This document shows positions 27,506 through 36,418 of a DNA stretch of 64,000 nucleotides, piece by piece (position 1 is the stretch's first letter; each line of letters opens with the position of its first letter). Source of the DNA: Bradyrhizobium sp. AUGA SZCCT0283 (GTDB lineage Bacteria; Pseudomonadota; Alphaproteobacteria; Rhizobiales; Xanthobacteraceae); assembly GCF_018130385.1 (NCBI RefSeq), contig NZ_JAFCLU010000008.1, forward strand, positions 186,001 through 250,000, read 5' to 3'. The notes beneath the pieces are model-generated. The model did not search any database. It had not been told where the DNA came from and saw only the letters and a program-made list of their open reading frames with translations. A program made the position numbers and the translations under genes.

Positions 27506-27624
27506 CACGTGGCGCGCCGCGGGTAGAAAGGCGGGGATTCATAACCCCGGGCGTAGTTGTAGCAAAGGCAATTGGCCCCACCACCTCACAGACGAGCGGC
27601 GTAGGGGTCCTTCGCCGAGGCCGC

Positions 27625-30501
27625 TTAGCTCGCCGCCTCGAGCCGCTCTTCCGTCAATAGCCGCATCGCGGCGTCGGCGTCCATCGGCTCGCCGAAGGCA
27701 AAGCCCTGCGCGTATTCGCAGCCCAGTTGATAGAGCTCCACCGCGTCCGAATCCGTCTCCGCGCCTTCCGCCACCACGTCCATGCCGAGGTCGTGGGCGA
27801 GCGCGATGATCGATTTGAGGATCACGGGGCGCGTGCCGCGGCTCGTGGTGCGCACGAAGGACTGGTCGATCTTGATGGTGTCGAAGGGAAAACGCTGCAG
27901 ATAGGCCAGCGAGGAATGGCCGGTGCCGAAATCGTCGAGCGACAGCCCGGTGCCGAGCTCGCGGATGCGGGTCAGCATCTGCGCCGCGTGCTCCGGGTTC
28001 TCCATGACCAGCGATTCCGTCAATTCCAGCTTGAGCGTGCCCCGCGCCACCGACGAGCGTGACAGCACGGTGCGGATATCGTGGATCAAATCATGGCGCA
28101 GCAACTGCCGCGAGGAGACGTTGACAGAGGCGAAGATCGGCTCGCGCGAGCGCATCGCGCGCTGCCACACCGAAAGCTGCCGCGCGGTCTGGTCCATCAC
28201 GAACATGCCGAGATCGACGATCAGGCCGATTTCCTCGGCAATCGAGATGAATTCCGACGGCGACATCCGGCCGAGCTTGGGATGATCCCAGCGCGCCAGG
28301 GCCTCGAAGCCGGCGATCGAGCGGTCTTCCAGCCGCACGATCGGCTGGTACAGGATCGTAATTTCCTGCCGCTCGATGGCGCGGCGCAGTTCGCTTTCCA
28401 GCGTCAGGCGGTCGGTCTTGCGGGCGCGCATCGCGGGCTTGTAGACGTCGATGCGGTCGCCGCCGATGCGCTTGGAGTGATACATCGCAAGCTCGGCGTC
28501 TTTGATGATCTCGTCGGTCAATTGCGTCTGCGGATCGGACAGCGCGAGCCCGATGGAAGCGGTCAGGAAGATCTCGCGGTCGTTGAAGGCGATCGGCGCG
28601 CGGATGGTTTTGCGGATGGTTTCGGCGAACGCGGTGATGCGCGCCGGATCCTGCTCCGACAACAGGATCAGGCCGAACTGGTCGCCGGCCAGCCGCGCCA
28701 GCGTGTCCTGCGGTTTCAGGATGCGCGTCAGGCGCCGCGCCAGCGTCAAGAGGATGGAGTCGCCGACCGCGATGCCGACGGAATCATTGACCTGCTTGAA
28801 ACGGTCGAGGTCGATCACCATCAGCGTCGGCCGCAGGGTCGGCATGCTCTTGGCGAAATTGGCGACCGCCCCAAGGCGATCCATGAACAATTTGCGGTTC
28901 GGCAGACCGGTGAGGTTGTCATGCACGGAATCGTGCAGCATGCGCTCTTCGGCGTTCTTGATCTCGGTGACGTCGGTCAGCGTTCCGACCACGCGCGAGA
29001 CCTCGCCGTCGGAGCCGACCACCGGGCGTGCCTTCAGCGCGAACCACATGAAATGGCCATCGGGCGTGCGCAGGCGGAAATCCTGCACCAGCCGCCCGCG
29101 GCGCTGGTCGAGCACGCTGTCGAGGGCTGCGCGGAAGCGATCCTGGTCGAGCGGGTGCAGCACCTCGAGCCATTTTGCGGCCGGGCCCTCCAGCGTGCCG
29201 CGTTTCAGCCCGAGCAGGCTTTCGGTCTCCGGGCTGGTGAACACCTTGTCGGCCGAGACGTCCCAGTCCCAGATCAGGTCGCCGGAGCCCGTCAGCGCCA
29301 GCGCGCGGCGCTCGACGTCGGAGACGATGCCGGTGGTCGCGCCGCCGCCGGCGAAGGCGTGCTGCATCACCGTAAATCCGATCAGCATCACGATCAGCAC
29401 GAGGCCGCCGAGCAAAGCGGGGCCTACGATGTCGTTGGTCACCGAGCCCGCCACCGTCATGCCGGCCGCGATCACCCAGACCACCAGCAGGAACCAGGTC
29501 GGAATCAACAGCACCGCGCGGTCGAAACCATGCGTCGAGAGATAGACGATCAGGGCAAAGCCGGCGAAGGCGATCAGCACCAGCGAGATGCGCGCGATGC
29601 CGGAGGCGACCGCGGGATCGAACAGCGCCAGCGCCACCAGCGAGCCGAGGAAGGCGAGCCAGCCGACGGTGATGTGGGAATAGCGCACATGCCAGCGGCT
29701 GAGATTGAGATAGGCGAACAGGAACACGAGCAGCGTCGCCGCCAGGATCGCTTCGCCCGCCGCGCGCCAGACGCGCTCGGCGTTGTTCGACATGTCGAGC
29801 ACCTTGCCCCAGAAGCCGAAATCGACGCCGATATAGACCAGCACCGCCCAGGCAAGTGCTGCGGCAGCCGGGAACATGATGCTGCCCTTGACCACGAACA
29901 GGATCGTCAGCACCAGCGCCAGGAGGCCGGAGATGCCGATCACGATGCCCTGGTAGAGCGTGAACGAGTTGACCTTGTCCTTGTAGGCGTCGGGTTCCCA
30001 CAGATAGAGCTGCGGCAGCTTGTCGGTGCGCAGTTCGGCGACGAAGGTGATGACGGCGCCGGGATCGAGCGTGATGCGGAAGATGTCGGCGGTCGCGCTT
30101 TCCTGGCGTTCCGGACGATCGCCGGTCGACGGGGTGATGGTTGCGATGCGCGACAGGCCGAGGTCGGGCCACAGCAGGCCGGACGACACGATGCGATAAT
30201 GCGGGGCGACGATCAGGCGGTCGAGCTGGTCGTCGGTGTTGTTGGCCAGCGCGAACACCACCCAGTTCTGCCCGCCTTCGCGGGCGCGGACTTCGATGCG
30301 GCGGACGATGCCGTCGGTTCCCGGCGCCGTCGAAACCTGGATGCGGTCGGTTTCGCTGCGCTGGTGGTCGAGGACTGCGGTGAGATCGATGGCAGGCGCG
30401 TCACTGCGGACGCTGACCGCGTCAATGGCGTGCGCCGCTGGCGCGACCGCAACAATCATGAGGCCCAGCGCTAACCGCGCAAGGCACCTGATCAGACGCA
30501 A
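27625..30501 (-). CDS. Membrane GGDEF/EAL protein, predicted cyclic-di-GMP phosphodiesterase
   Basis: A 958-residue protein with signal peptide (1-25), periplasmic domain (~26-185), about eight membrane spans (~187-390), a PAS domain (~405-520), GGDEF (~530-690) and EAL (~700-950). The cyclase motif is degenerate (AGDQF), so synthesis is unlikely. The EAL domain keeps FEALARW, NVS, LELTES and DDFGTGHSSLAYL, so phosphodiesterase activity is expected. The layout resembles periplasmic-sensor 7TM proteins. It may oppose the nearby diguanylate cyclase. Confidence 0.9.
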   Translation of the reverse strand: MRLIRCLARLALGLMIVAVAPAAHAIDAVSVRSDAPAIDLTAVLDHQRSETDRIQVSTAPGTDGIVRRIEVRAREGGQNWVVFALANNTDDQLDRLIVAPHYRIVSSGLLWPDLGLSRIATITPSTGDRPERQESATADIFRITLDPGAVITFVAELRTDKLPQLYLWEPDAYKDKVNSFTLYQGIVIGISGLLALVLTILFVVKGSIMFPAAAALAWAVLVYIGVDFGFWGKVLDMSNNAERVWRAAGEAILAATLLVFLFAYLNLSRWHVRYSHITVGWLAFLGSLVALALFDPAVASGIARISLVLIAFAGFALIVYLSTHGFDRAVLLIPTWFLLVVWVIAAGMTVAGSVTNDIVGPALLGGLVLIVMLIGFTVMQHAFAGGGATTGIVSDVERRALALTGSGDLIWDWDVSADKVFTSPETESLLGLKRGTLEGPAAKWLEVLHPLDQDRFRAALDSVLDQRRGRLVQDFRLRTPDGHFMWFALKARPVVGSDGEVSRVVGTLTDVTEIKNAEERMLHDSVHDNLTGLPNRKLFMDRLGAVANFAKSMPTLRPTLMVIDLDRFKQVNDSVGIAVGDSILLTLARRLTRILKPQDTLARLAGDQFGLILLSEQDPARITAFAETIRKTIRAPIAFNDREIFLTASIGLALSDPQTQLTDEIIKDAELAMYHSKRIGGDRIDVYKPAMRARKTDRLTLESELRRAIERQEITILYQPIVRLEDRSIAGFEALARWDHPKLGRMSPSEFISIAEEIGLIVDLGMFVMDQTARQLSVWQRAMRSREPIFASVNVSSRQLLRHDLIHDIRTVLSRSSVARGTLKLELTESLVMENPEHAAQMLTRIRELGTGLSLDDFGTGHSSLAYLQRFPFDTIKIDQSFVRTTSRGTRPVILKSIIALAHDLGMDVVAEGAETDSDAVELYQLGCEYAQGFAFGEPMDADAAMRLLTEERLEAAS

Positions 30502-30621
30502 TGTCAGTACTCCGAGAACAACGACCTCCCGGGCCTGCGAATAGTCCGGCGGTGTCCGCGATAAATGACATGAAAGCGAAGCGAATCAAAGGGTTTCCGC
30601 CTTCGCTTCGCTGGCGATCGG

Positions 30622-31620
30622 CTAAACCGCCAACACAATTTTGCCAATATGTGCGCTGGTCTCCATCCGCCGGTGTGCGTCGGCGGCCTTTTCCAGCGGG
30701 AATGAGCTGTCCATCAGCGGTTTTACCCGTCCTTCGCGCAATAGTGGCATGACCTTGGCCTCGATCGCCGCGACCATCGCCGCCTTATCCGCATTAGTAC
30801 GGGGGCGCAGCGTGGAGCCGGTGTGGGTCAGCCGTTTCACCATCACCTTGGCAATGTTGACGGTGACCTTGGGTCCGTTGAGGGTTGCGATCTGCACGAT
30901 GCGGCCATCGACCGCGGCGGCATCATAGTTCCGATCGACATAGTCGCCGGCGACCATGTCGAGGATCAGGTTGGCTCCCACATTGTTGGTCTCCGCCTTG
31001 ACCACGGCCACGAAGTCCTCGGTCTTGTAGTTGATGGCGCGGTCGGCGCCGAGTTTCAGGCAGGCGTCGATCTTGTCCTGCGAGCCGACGGTCACGATCA
31101 CTTTCGAGCCGAACGCTTTCGCAAGCTGGATCGCCATGGTGCCGATGCCGGATGAGCCGCCGTGGATCAGCAAGGTCTCGCCCGGCTTCAGCGCGCCGCG
31201 CTCGAACACATTGTGCCAGACCGTCATCAGCGTTTCCGGGAGCGCGCCGGCTTCCTGGATCGAGAGCGACGGCGGCACCGCCATCGCCTGCGCGTCTTGC
31301 GCAATGCAGTATTGGGCATAGCCGCCGCCCGCCACCAGCGACATCACCTTGTCGCCGAGCTTGTGCCTGGTGGCGCCTGCGCCGAGGGCGACTACTTCGC
31401 CTGCGATTTCAAGGCCGGGCAGGTCGCTGGCGCCGGGCGGCGGCGGGTAGGCGCCGGAGCGCTGCGCGACGTCCGGGCGGTTGACGCCGGCGGCCATCAC
31501 CTTGACCAGGATTTCGCCCGGACCGGGCACGGGCACGGCGCGGGTTTCCGGCAACAATACCTCGGGGCCGCCGGGCTTGCTGATGCCGATGACGGTCATT
31601 TGCGCGGGCAGCTTTTCCAT
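30622..31620 (-). CDS. NAD(P)H-quinone oxidoreductase (PIG3-like, zinc-independent MDR family)
   Basis: A 332-residue medium-chain dehydrogenase/reductase. VNRPDVAQRSGAYPPPPGASDLPGLEIAGEV matches the TIGR02824/PIG3 quinone reductase group. The NADPH-binding motif is HGGSSGIGTMAIQLAKAFG near residue 145. The structural-zinc cysteines of alcohol dehydrogenases are absent. ATG at 31620 has AAGGAC upstream; the frame continues another 80 residues without similarity. Likely a soluble one- or two-electron quinone reductase in stress protection. Confidence 0.88.
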   Translation of the reverse strand: MEKLPAQMTVIGISKPGGPEVLLPETRAVPVPGPGEILVKVMAAGVNRPDVAQRSGAYPPPPGASDLPGLEIAGEVVALGAGATRHKLGDKVMSLVAGGGYAQYCIAQDAQAMAVPPSLSIQEAGALPETLMTVWHNVFERGALKPGETLLIHGGSSGIGTMAIQLAKAFGSKVIVTVGSQDKIDACLKLGADRAINYKTEDFVAVVKAETNNVGANLILDMVAGDYVDRNYDAAAVDGRIVQIATLNGPKVTVNIAKVMVKRLTHTGSTLRPRTNADKAAMVAAIEAKVMPLLREGRVKPLMDSSFPLEKAADAHRRMETSAHIGKIVLAV

Positions 31621-31725
31621 GATTTGTCCTTGCGAAATGCGGGAATTTTGAAGGCGGCCCCTGATTAGCCAGCCCGGCTCCGGCTGGCAACCGCTCCGGG
31701 GATCGCCGAGAGCACGGAGAAACGC

Positions 31726-31917
31726 ATGGCCATCGAGGATGACGACAAGCCGCGGAAGAAAATCACCCACGAGATCGGGCAGGACCTGTCGCTGCTGTCG
31801 GTTGAGGAACTGACCGAGCGCATCGCGCTGATGAATTCGGAGATCGAAAGGTTGCAACAGGCCGTCGCCAAAAAGCGCGCGTCAAAGGATGCGGCGAACA
31901 GCTTTTTCAAGACGTAG
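31726..31917 (+). CDS. DUF1192 small coiled-coil protein
   Basis: A 63-residue DUF1192 family protein. The conserved LSLLSVEELTERIALMNSEIERL forms one amphipathic helix followed by a KKRASKDAANSFFK end, typical of this alphaproteobacterial family. Function unknown. It is divergent from the quinone reductase gene and lies upstream of DUF1465, an order I recognise from related genomes. Confidence 0.9.
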   Translation: MAIEDDDKPRKKITHEIGQDLSLLSVEELTERIALMNSEIERLQQAVAKKRASKDAANSFFKT

Positions 31918-31943
31918 GATTTTGCAGCCCGATCTCTCATCCC

Positions 31944-32075
31944 GTCGTCCCGGACAAGTGAGCGCAGCGAACGCGATCCCGGACCAATACGCCGCGGCCC
32001 ATCTTGTGGCAGGCCGCTGGCCGACTTTTCCCGCAATCACGACCGCCGGTGTTATGGGTCCCTGCTCCGCAGGAC
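31944..32075 (+). repeat. Dispersed CGTCCCGGAC-type repeat
   Basis: Contains GTCGTCCCGGACAAG, GATCCCGGACC and TTATGGGTCCCTGC segments typical of the large Bradyrhizobium intergenic palindromes, but the right arm is eroded. Boundaries are approximate. Confidence 0.5.
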
Positions 32076-32159
32076 GCCCCTGTGGTTGGAGTCAAGATTA
32101 AACTCGGCCACTGGCCGACATGGCAAATAATCCCTGAAGAAAATCGCTCGTTTACGAAG

Positions 32160-32283
32160 GATTAAGCTTTCTCGATTATGACTGGCATCGTCCTCGTTTG
32201 GACACCGAGTGGCTCCTGTCCACTCTGTTTGACGCCTCCCTGTTATCAACTTCAAAAGCCGCCGGAAACGGCGGCTCTTTTTT
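32160..32283 (+). ncRNA. Candidate small RNA ending in an intrinsic terminator
   Basis: Between DUF1192 and DUF1465 a strong terminator (32257-32283) has no coding gene directly before it: the nearest upstream stop is 340 bases away, past a dispersed repeat. The preceding ~100 bases contain pyrimidine-rich, anti-Shine-Dalgarno-like stretches (GGCTCCTGTCC, GCCTCCCTG) as in many alphaproteobacterial trans-acting sRNAs. The 5' end given is a guess. The alternative is a distant terminator of the DUF1192 message. Confidence 0.4.
32257..32283 (+). terminator. Rho-independent terminator
   Basis: An 8-bp GC stem (AGCCGCCG / CGGCGGCT) with a GAAA loop is followed by CTTTTTT. This is the clearest one-directional intrinsic terminator in the window. 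Confidence 0.85.
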
Positions 32284-32434
32284 GTGCGCAGCACGGCTAT
32301 TTTGTGCCCCCATACGCTGGAAACCATAAATCCGGTTGCCGCTGGACTCTCGACTTCGCCCGAGCAATGATTTGTTCATCATAAGCCGGTGGTTCACAGC
32401 CGGCGGGGCAAGTAGTGGCGTGAGGGCGTTAACC

Positions 32435-32947
32435 ATGGCGGACCGTTCGCAAAGCGAATCCGCGCTCGTTCTGTTCAGCGAGCGGCTCACCAATTCCGCG
32501 GCATTCGGAGTTCTGTTTCGGGAAGGCATGGACCTGGTTGAGGAAACCGCCGCCTATCTCGACGGCGACGGCCGCACCGAGGCCAAGGCGCTCGAACGTT
32601 CCGTCAGCCTCACTTACGCAACCGAAAGCATGCGCCTCACCACCCGCCTGATGCAGCTCGCATCCTGGCTGCTGCTGCATCGCGCGGTCAAGGAAGGCGA
32701 GATGACGCTGACCCAGGCCAATCGGGAAAAGACCAAGGTCAAGCTTACGGCCGCCGATCCCGGTGCTGAGGACATGATCGCAAAGCTGCCGCAGCAATTG
32801 CAGGATCTGATTGCGCGCTCGATGAGCCTGCAGACGCGGGTTCGCCGGCTCGACACCACGATCCACACGCCGCCAGCGGAACGGGCCCCGATCGGCAACC
32901 CGCTGGTGCCGCAGCTCAACCGCCTGAAGGCGGCGTTCGAGCAGTAA
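32435..32947 (+). CDS. DUF1465 family protein
   Basis: A 170-residue protein starting at the ATG of MADRSQSESALVLFSERL. It is mostly helical, with the family segment TYATESMRLTTRLMQLASWLLLHRAVKEGEMT. DUF1465 is an alphaproteobacterial family; in Caulobacter-type bacteria a member (ZitP/CpaM-region naming varies) has been discussed as a regulator, but I cannot assign a role here. No membrane span or signal peptide. It is followed by a CATTGCGAG repeat and a shared terminator. Confidence 0.87.
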   Translation: MADRSQSESALVLFSERLTNSAAFGVLFREGMDLVEETAAYLDGDGRTEAKALERSVSLTYATESMRLTTRLMQLASWLLLHRAVKEGEMTLTQANREKTKVKLTAADPGAEDMIAKLPQQLQDLIARSMSLQTRVRRLDTTIHTPPAERAPIGNPLVPQLNRLKAAFEQ

Positions 32948-32958
32948 GCCTCTCCATG

Positions 32959-33013
32959 GTCATTGCGAGCGAAGCGAAGCAATCCATGCCTCCGCTTCGC
33001 TCCTCGCAATGAC
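32959..33013 (+). repeat. Short CATTGCGAG-type palindromic repeat
   Basis: GTCATTGCGAG and CTCGCAATGAC are perfect inverted ends 33 bases apart, same family as 23618-23737 but without the nested insert. Lies just after the DUF1465 stop. Confidence 0.75.
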
Positions 33014-33022
33014 GAGCGAAAC

Positions 33023-33053
33023 AAAAAACGCCCCGGCAAACCGGGGCGTTTTT
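33023..33053. terminator. Bidirectional terminator between DUF1465 and rpmE
   Basis: A 10-bp stem (AACGCCCCGG / CCGGGGCGTT) with CAAA loop has an A-run on the left and a T-run on the right, so it can end the plus-strand DUF1465 message and the minus-strand rpmE message. Confidence 0.88.
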
Positions 33054-33091
33054 CATGTCTGGGCGGGAGCAGGGAGGGGACCCGAAAACCC

Positions 33092-33319
33092 TCAGTCCTT
33101 CTTGAGGAAGCCCGAAAACTTCTTCTGGAAGCGCGACACGCGGCCGCCGCGGTCGAGGAGCTGCTGCGAGCCGCCGGTCCAGGCCGGGTGCGACTTGGGG
33201 TCGATATCGAGGTTCAGCTTGTCGCCTTCCTTGCCCCAAGTGGAGCGGGTCTGGTACTCGGTCCCGTCGGTCATCACGACCGTAATCATATGATAATTCG
33301 GATGAATTTCGGCTTTCAT
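33092..33319 (-). CDS. rpmE: 50S ribosomal protein L31 (zinc-free form)
   Basis: A 75-residue L31 starting [21 protein letters not shown], with the ATG preceded by GAAGGATA. HPAWTGG and RVSRFQKKF are conserved. The CxxC and other cysteines that bind zinc in C+ L31 proteins are absent, so this is a C-minus type that does not need zinc. The long frame continuing upstream is antisense to the ABC exporter and is not coding. It is divergent from the exporter. Confidence 0.95.
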   Translation of the reverse strand: MKAEIHPNYHMITVVMTDGTEYQTRSTWGKEGDKLNLDIDPKSHPAWTGGSQQLLDRGGRVSRFQKKFSGFLKKD

Positions 33320-33499
33320 GGCATATCCTTCGGCGCGCCGGCGCCCGTCGCAAATGTCAGGGGATACGGGATTTGGCGGCTCTATAACGTAAGCCGCCCG
33401 CCAAAACAAGCTACGTATAAGCCCTGATTGGGAATCTGCCGGATTTGCCAGAGGGGCCCCGAGGGGCCTATCTGGGGGCGGCAAAACCGGTCGGATTTC

Positions 33500-35356
33500 A
33501 TGAGCGCAGCGGAACAGTTTGAGGCCCCCCCTAGCACGCCTCCACGGCGCGATGCGCTGCTTGAGGAAGAGGCCTTCATCGAATCCCAGTTGACGCAGTC
33601 GCCGGCCAAGACGAGCGCCAGGCTCCGCCCGCTGCTGGCGCTGGCGCCTTACGTCGCGCGCTATCGTGGACGCGCGCTGCTTGCCTTCATCTCGCTGACG
33701 GTTGCGGCGATCACCACGCTGGTGGTGCCGATCGCGGTCAGGCGCATGATCGATTTCGGCTTCAGCCCCGAAGGCATCGCGCTGATCAACAGCTATTTCA
33801 GCGTCATGATCGCCATTGTCGCGGTGCTGGCCGCGGCAAGCGCGTCGCGCTACTATCTCGTCATGACGATCGGCGAGCGCATCGTCGCCGATCTCAGGCG
33901 CGACGTGTTCGCGCATCTGGTCTCGCTGTCGCCCGCGTTCTTCGATTCCGCGCGCTCGGGGGAACTGGTGTCGCGGCTGACCGCCGATACCACCCAGATC
34001 AAATCCGCGGTCGGCGCCTCGGTGTCTATCGCGCTGCGCAACATGATGCTGTTCATCGGCGCCACCGCCATGATGGTGATCACGAGCCCAAAACTGTCGG
34101 GCTTCGTGCTGCTGGCGATTCCGCTGATCGTGATTCCGCTGGTGGCGTTCGGACGCTGGGTGCGGCGGCTGTCGCGCAACGCACAGGATACGCTGGCGGA
34201 CGCCAGCGCCTACGCTTCCGAACTGATCGGCGCGATCAGGACCGTGCAGGCCTATACCAGCGAGCGGCTGGCGACCAGCCGCTTCGGCGGCGAGGTCGAA
34301 CAGGCCTATGAGGCGGCACGCAACTCGACGCGGGCGCGCGCGGTGCTGACGCTGATCATCATCTTCATCGTGTTCTCCAGCGTCGTGGCGATCCTCTGGG
34401 TCGGCTCGCACGACGTGCTGACCGGCCAGATCACGCCGGGCCGGCTCGGCCAGTTCGTGCTGTACGCGGCGTTCGCCGCCACCGGTCTCGGCCAGCTCAG
34501 CGAGGTCTGGGGCGAAGTCTCGGCCGCCTCGGGCGCCGCCGAGCGGCTGTTCGAGATCCTGCGCGTGAAATCGCAGATCGCGGCGCCGCCGCAGCCGGCA
34601 GCACTGCCGCAGCCTGCGCGCGGCGACGTCGGTTTCGATCATGTCAGCTTCGCCTATCCGACGCGGCCGGACGTGCTCGCAATCGACAACGTCTCGCTCG
34701 CGGTCAAGGCCGGCGAAAAGGTCGCGATCGTCGGACCATCAGGGGCGGGCAAGAGCACGCTGTTTCATCTCCTGCTGCGCTTCTACGATCCCGCGCGCGG
34801 CACGATTTCGCTCGACGGCGTACCGGTCAGATCGGCCGATCCGGTTGACGTGCGCGCGCGCATCGCGCTGGTGCCGCAGGACACGGTGGTGTTCGCGGCC
34901 TCCGCGCGCGAAAACATCCGCTTCGGCCGGCCCGACGCCAGCGATGCCGAGGTTGAGCGCGCCGCCGATCTGGCGCATGCCACCGAATTCGTCCGGCGTC
35001 TGCCCGGCGGCTTCGAGGCGCAGCTCGGCGAGCGCGGCGTGACGCTGTCCGGCGGCCAGCGCCAGCGCATCGCGATCGCGCGCGCGATCCTGCGCGACGC
35101 GCCGCTGCTATTGCTCGACGAGGCGACCTCCGCGCTCGATGCCGAAAGCGAGACGCTGGTGCAGACCGCGCTGGAGGAATTGATGCGCCACCGCACCACG
35201 CTGGTCATCGCACATCGCCTCGCGACCGTGCTGTCCTGCGACCGCATTATGGTGATGGACCAGGGCAAGATCGTCGAACAAGGCACGCATGCCGAACTGG
35301 TCGCCGCGAACGGGCTTTATGCAAGGCTGGCGCGGCTGCAGTTCGAGGGGGGATAA
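33500..35356 (+). CDS. ABC exporter, fused permease and ATPase
   Basis: A 618-residue half-transporter of the MsbA/LmrA type that should work as a homodimer. Six membrane spans occupy ~50-340 after a 45-residue polar N-terminus. The ATPase has Walker [10 protein letters not shown] (~413), signature LSGGQRQR, Walker [13 protein letters not shown] and H-loop IAHRL. ATG at 33500 ([11 protein letters not shown]) is used; upstream in-frame sequence lacks similarity. Substrate unknown: lipid, peptide or drug. It stands alone downstream of divergent rpmE. Confidence 0.9.
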   Translation: MSAAEQFEAPPSTPPRRDALLEEEAFIESQLTQSPAKTSARLRPLLALAPYVARYRGRALLAFISLTVAAITTLVVPIAVRRMIDFGFSPEGIALINSYFSVMIAIVAVLAAASASRYYLVMTIGERIVADLRRDVFAHLVSLSPAFFDSARSGELVSRLTADTTQIKSAVGASVSIALRNMMLFIGATAMMVITSPKLSGFVLLAIPLIVIPLVAFGRWVRRLSRNAQDTLADASAYASELIGAIRTVQAYTSERLATSRFGGEVEQAYEAARNSTRARAVLTLIIIFIVFSSVVAILWVGSHDVLTGQITPGRLGQFVLYAAFAATGLGQLSEVWGEVSAASGAAERLFEILRVKSQIAAPPQPAALPQPARGDVGFDHVSFAYPTRPDVLAIDNVSLAVKAGEKVAIVGPSGAGKSTLFHLLLRFYDPARGTISLDGVPVRSADPVDVRARIALVPQDTVVFAASARENIRFGRPDASDAEVERAADLAHATEFVRRLPGGFEAQLGERGVTLSGGQRQRIAIARAILRDAPLLLLDEATSALDAESETLVQTALEELMRHRTTLVIAHRLATVLSCDRIMVMDQGKIVEQGTHAELVAANGLYARLARLQFEGG

Positions 35357-35363
35357 AAAAGCG

Positions 35364-35388
35364 GGAACCAAAACGTTGCGAGTCTGTT
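35364..35388 (+). promoter_or_regulatory. Possible EcfG-type promoter
   Basis: GGAAC (35364-35368), 16 bases, then TGTT (35385-35388): one mismatch from GGAAC-N16-CGTT, 40 bases before the ATG of the small membrane protein. Weak on its own, since a single -35/-10 match of this length can arise by chance. Confidence 0.3.
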
Positions 35389-35428
35389 GCAACCTCGTTC
35401 TCTAGGTCCGATCGAACAGGAGAGGGGC

Positions 35429-35629
35429 ATGCCTTACCGCCGCGCAGGTTTTGCGCTGACGCCGCCGTCGCTCGTGATATTCCTGATTTCGCTGGTGCTG
35501 GCGGTTATCGCCTTTCTCGTTCATTATGCTCACGTTTCCGTCCCGATCGTCAGTTCGTCGCGGGTCTTCGACGTCCTGGCCATCGCCTATGTTGCATTGA
35601 TGGTTGGCGTGCTGTTTCGCGGTGTGTGA
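35429..35629 (+). CDS. Small two-span membrane protein, unknown
   Basis: A 66-residue protein starting at ATG 35429 with a strong AGGAGAGGGG ribosome site. Hydrophobic spans at ~12-33 (PPSLVIFLISLVLAVIAFLVHYA) and ~45-63 are joined by a short VSVPIVSSSRVFD loop. Not assigned to a named family, though short proteins of this kind are common in Bradyrhizobium. It converges on the next minus-strand gene, 16 bases away. Confidence 0.75.
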   Translation: MPYRRAGFALTPPSLVIFLISLVLAVIAFLVHYAHVSVPIVSSSRVFDVLAIAYVALMVGVLFRGV

Positions 35630-35645
35630 CGCTGCCCACGAGCGG

Positions 35646-35900
35646 CTAACGATCCTCGCGGCATTTTGGCGATAGTATCGGCACGTTCGACCACGGCCAG
35701 TTTTTCCAGGAGCCGTCTTTCCCGACGCATGCCGCCGACGATGTGGTCGGTGCCGAGGCTTCGGTGCCATCGCTCGACGTCGCTTTTTTGTCCGTCTCGG
35801 CAGCAGCGAGGTGCCGATCCAGATAGGCCTCTGACAGCAATCCGGCAACGATCACCACCAGGAACGTCGCCGAGCCCTTGGCAAATTCGGCCCGCGTCAT
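35646..35900 (-). CDS. Small membrane-anchored protein, unknown
   Basis: An 84-residue protein starting at ATG 35900 (GGAG eight bases upstream). One hydrophobic anchor (ATFLVVIVAGLLSEAYL, ~11-27) is followed by a Ser/Thr/Ala-rich linker and a short C-terminal domain with two cysteines and three tryptophans (KDGSWKNWPW). Topology suggests a periplasmic or extracytoplasmic tail. A longer frame upstream (to 35972) lacks a ribosome site. Function unknown. Confidence 0.65.
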   Translation of the reverse strand: MTRAEFAKGSATFLVVIVAGLLSEAYLDRHLAAAETDKKATSSDGTEASAPTTSSAACVGKDGSWKNWPWSNVPILSPKCREDR

Positions 35901-35968
35901 CGCTTCGTCTCCGCTGTTGAGTTGCGCAATCGGCTTACCGCACCCACTCGTCAGGCCTGTGATGACAG

Positions 35969-36418
35969 TCACGGTCTCCAGGTCATTCTCAAGACCGGAC
36001 GCCCCGATGTCGGATTGACGTCCTCCCCGGCATGCCCAAAGCCGTTGCGCTCGTAAAAGCGGATGGCGCGGGCGTTGTCCTTGTTGACCAGCAGGGTAAC
36101 GCCGCCGGGCGACAGGCGTTTCGCTTCATCGACCAATGCGGTGGCGAGTTTCGAGCCCCAGTGATTGGGGCCGACCACGAGCTGGTCGAGATAGCCTGAT
36201 CCGTCGATGGTCACGAACCCGATCAGCGCGTCCGCGTGTTCGGCGACGATGATCGAAGCATTCGGCACCAGCTCGTTGCGCCAACGCTCGCGCCACCACG
36301 GCACGCGGGCGGTGAAATCGATTGCGGGGTAGGCCTGCTGCCACGTCAGCCGCCACAGCTCGATCGCAGCGTCTTCGTCCTCAGCGCGATAGGGACGGAG
36401 CGTGAAATCCGCGGCCAC
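35969..36418 (-). CDS. GNAT-family N-acetyltransferase
   Basis: A 149-residue GNAT enzyme: LRPYRAEDEDAAIELWRLTWQQAYP at the N-terminus, DQLVVGPNHWGSKLATALVDEAK as the acetyl-CoA loop (G-S-K variant) and IRFYERNGFG near the end. Start is GTG at 36418, sharing one base with the TAG stop of the OmpA-like gene (TAGTG), so it is probably translated by re-initiation. Substrate unknown; coupling to a MotA/MotB-like pair is unusual and may be meaningful. Confidence 0.85.
   Translation of the reverse strand: MAADFTLRPYRAEDEDAAIELWRLTWQQAYPAIDFTARVPWWRERWRNELVPNASIIVAEHADALIGFVTIDGSGYLDQLVVGPNHWGSKLATALVDEAKRLSPGGVTLLVNKDNARAIRFYERNGFGHAGEDVNPTSGRPVLRMTWRP

Noticed and set aside
28081..30474. 797-codon plus-strand frame opposite the EAL protein
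   Set aside because: Shadow frame of the real minus-strand gene; no domain recognisable.
32178..32384. Small ORF overlapping the candidate sRNA
   Set aside because: It reads through the terminator hairpin, has no ribosome site and its composition is not protein-like.
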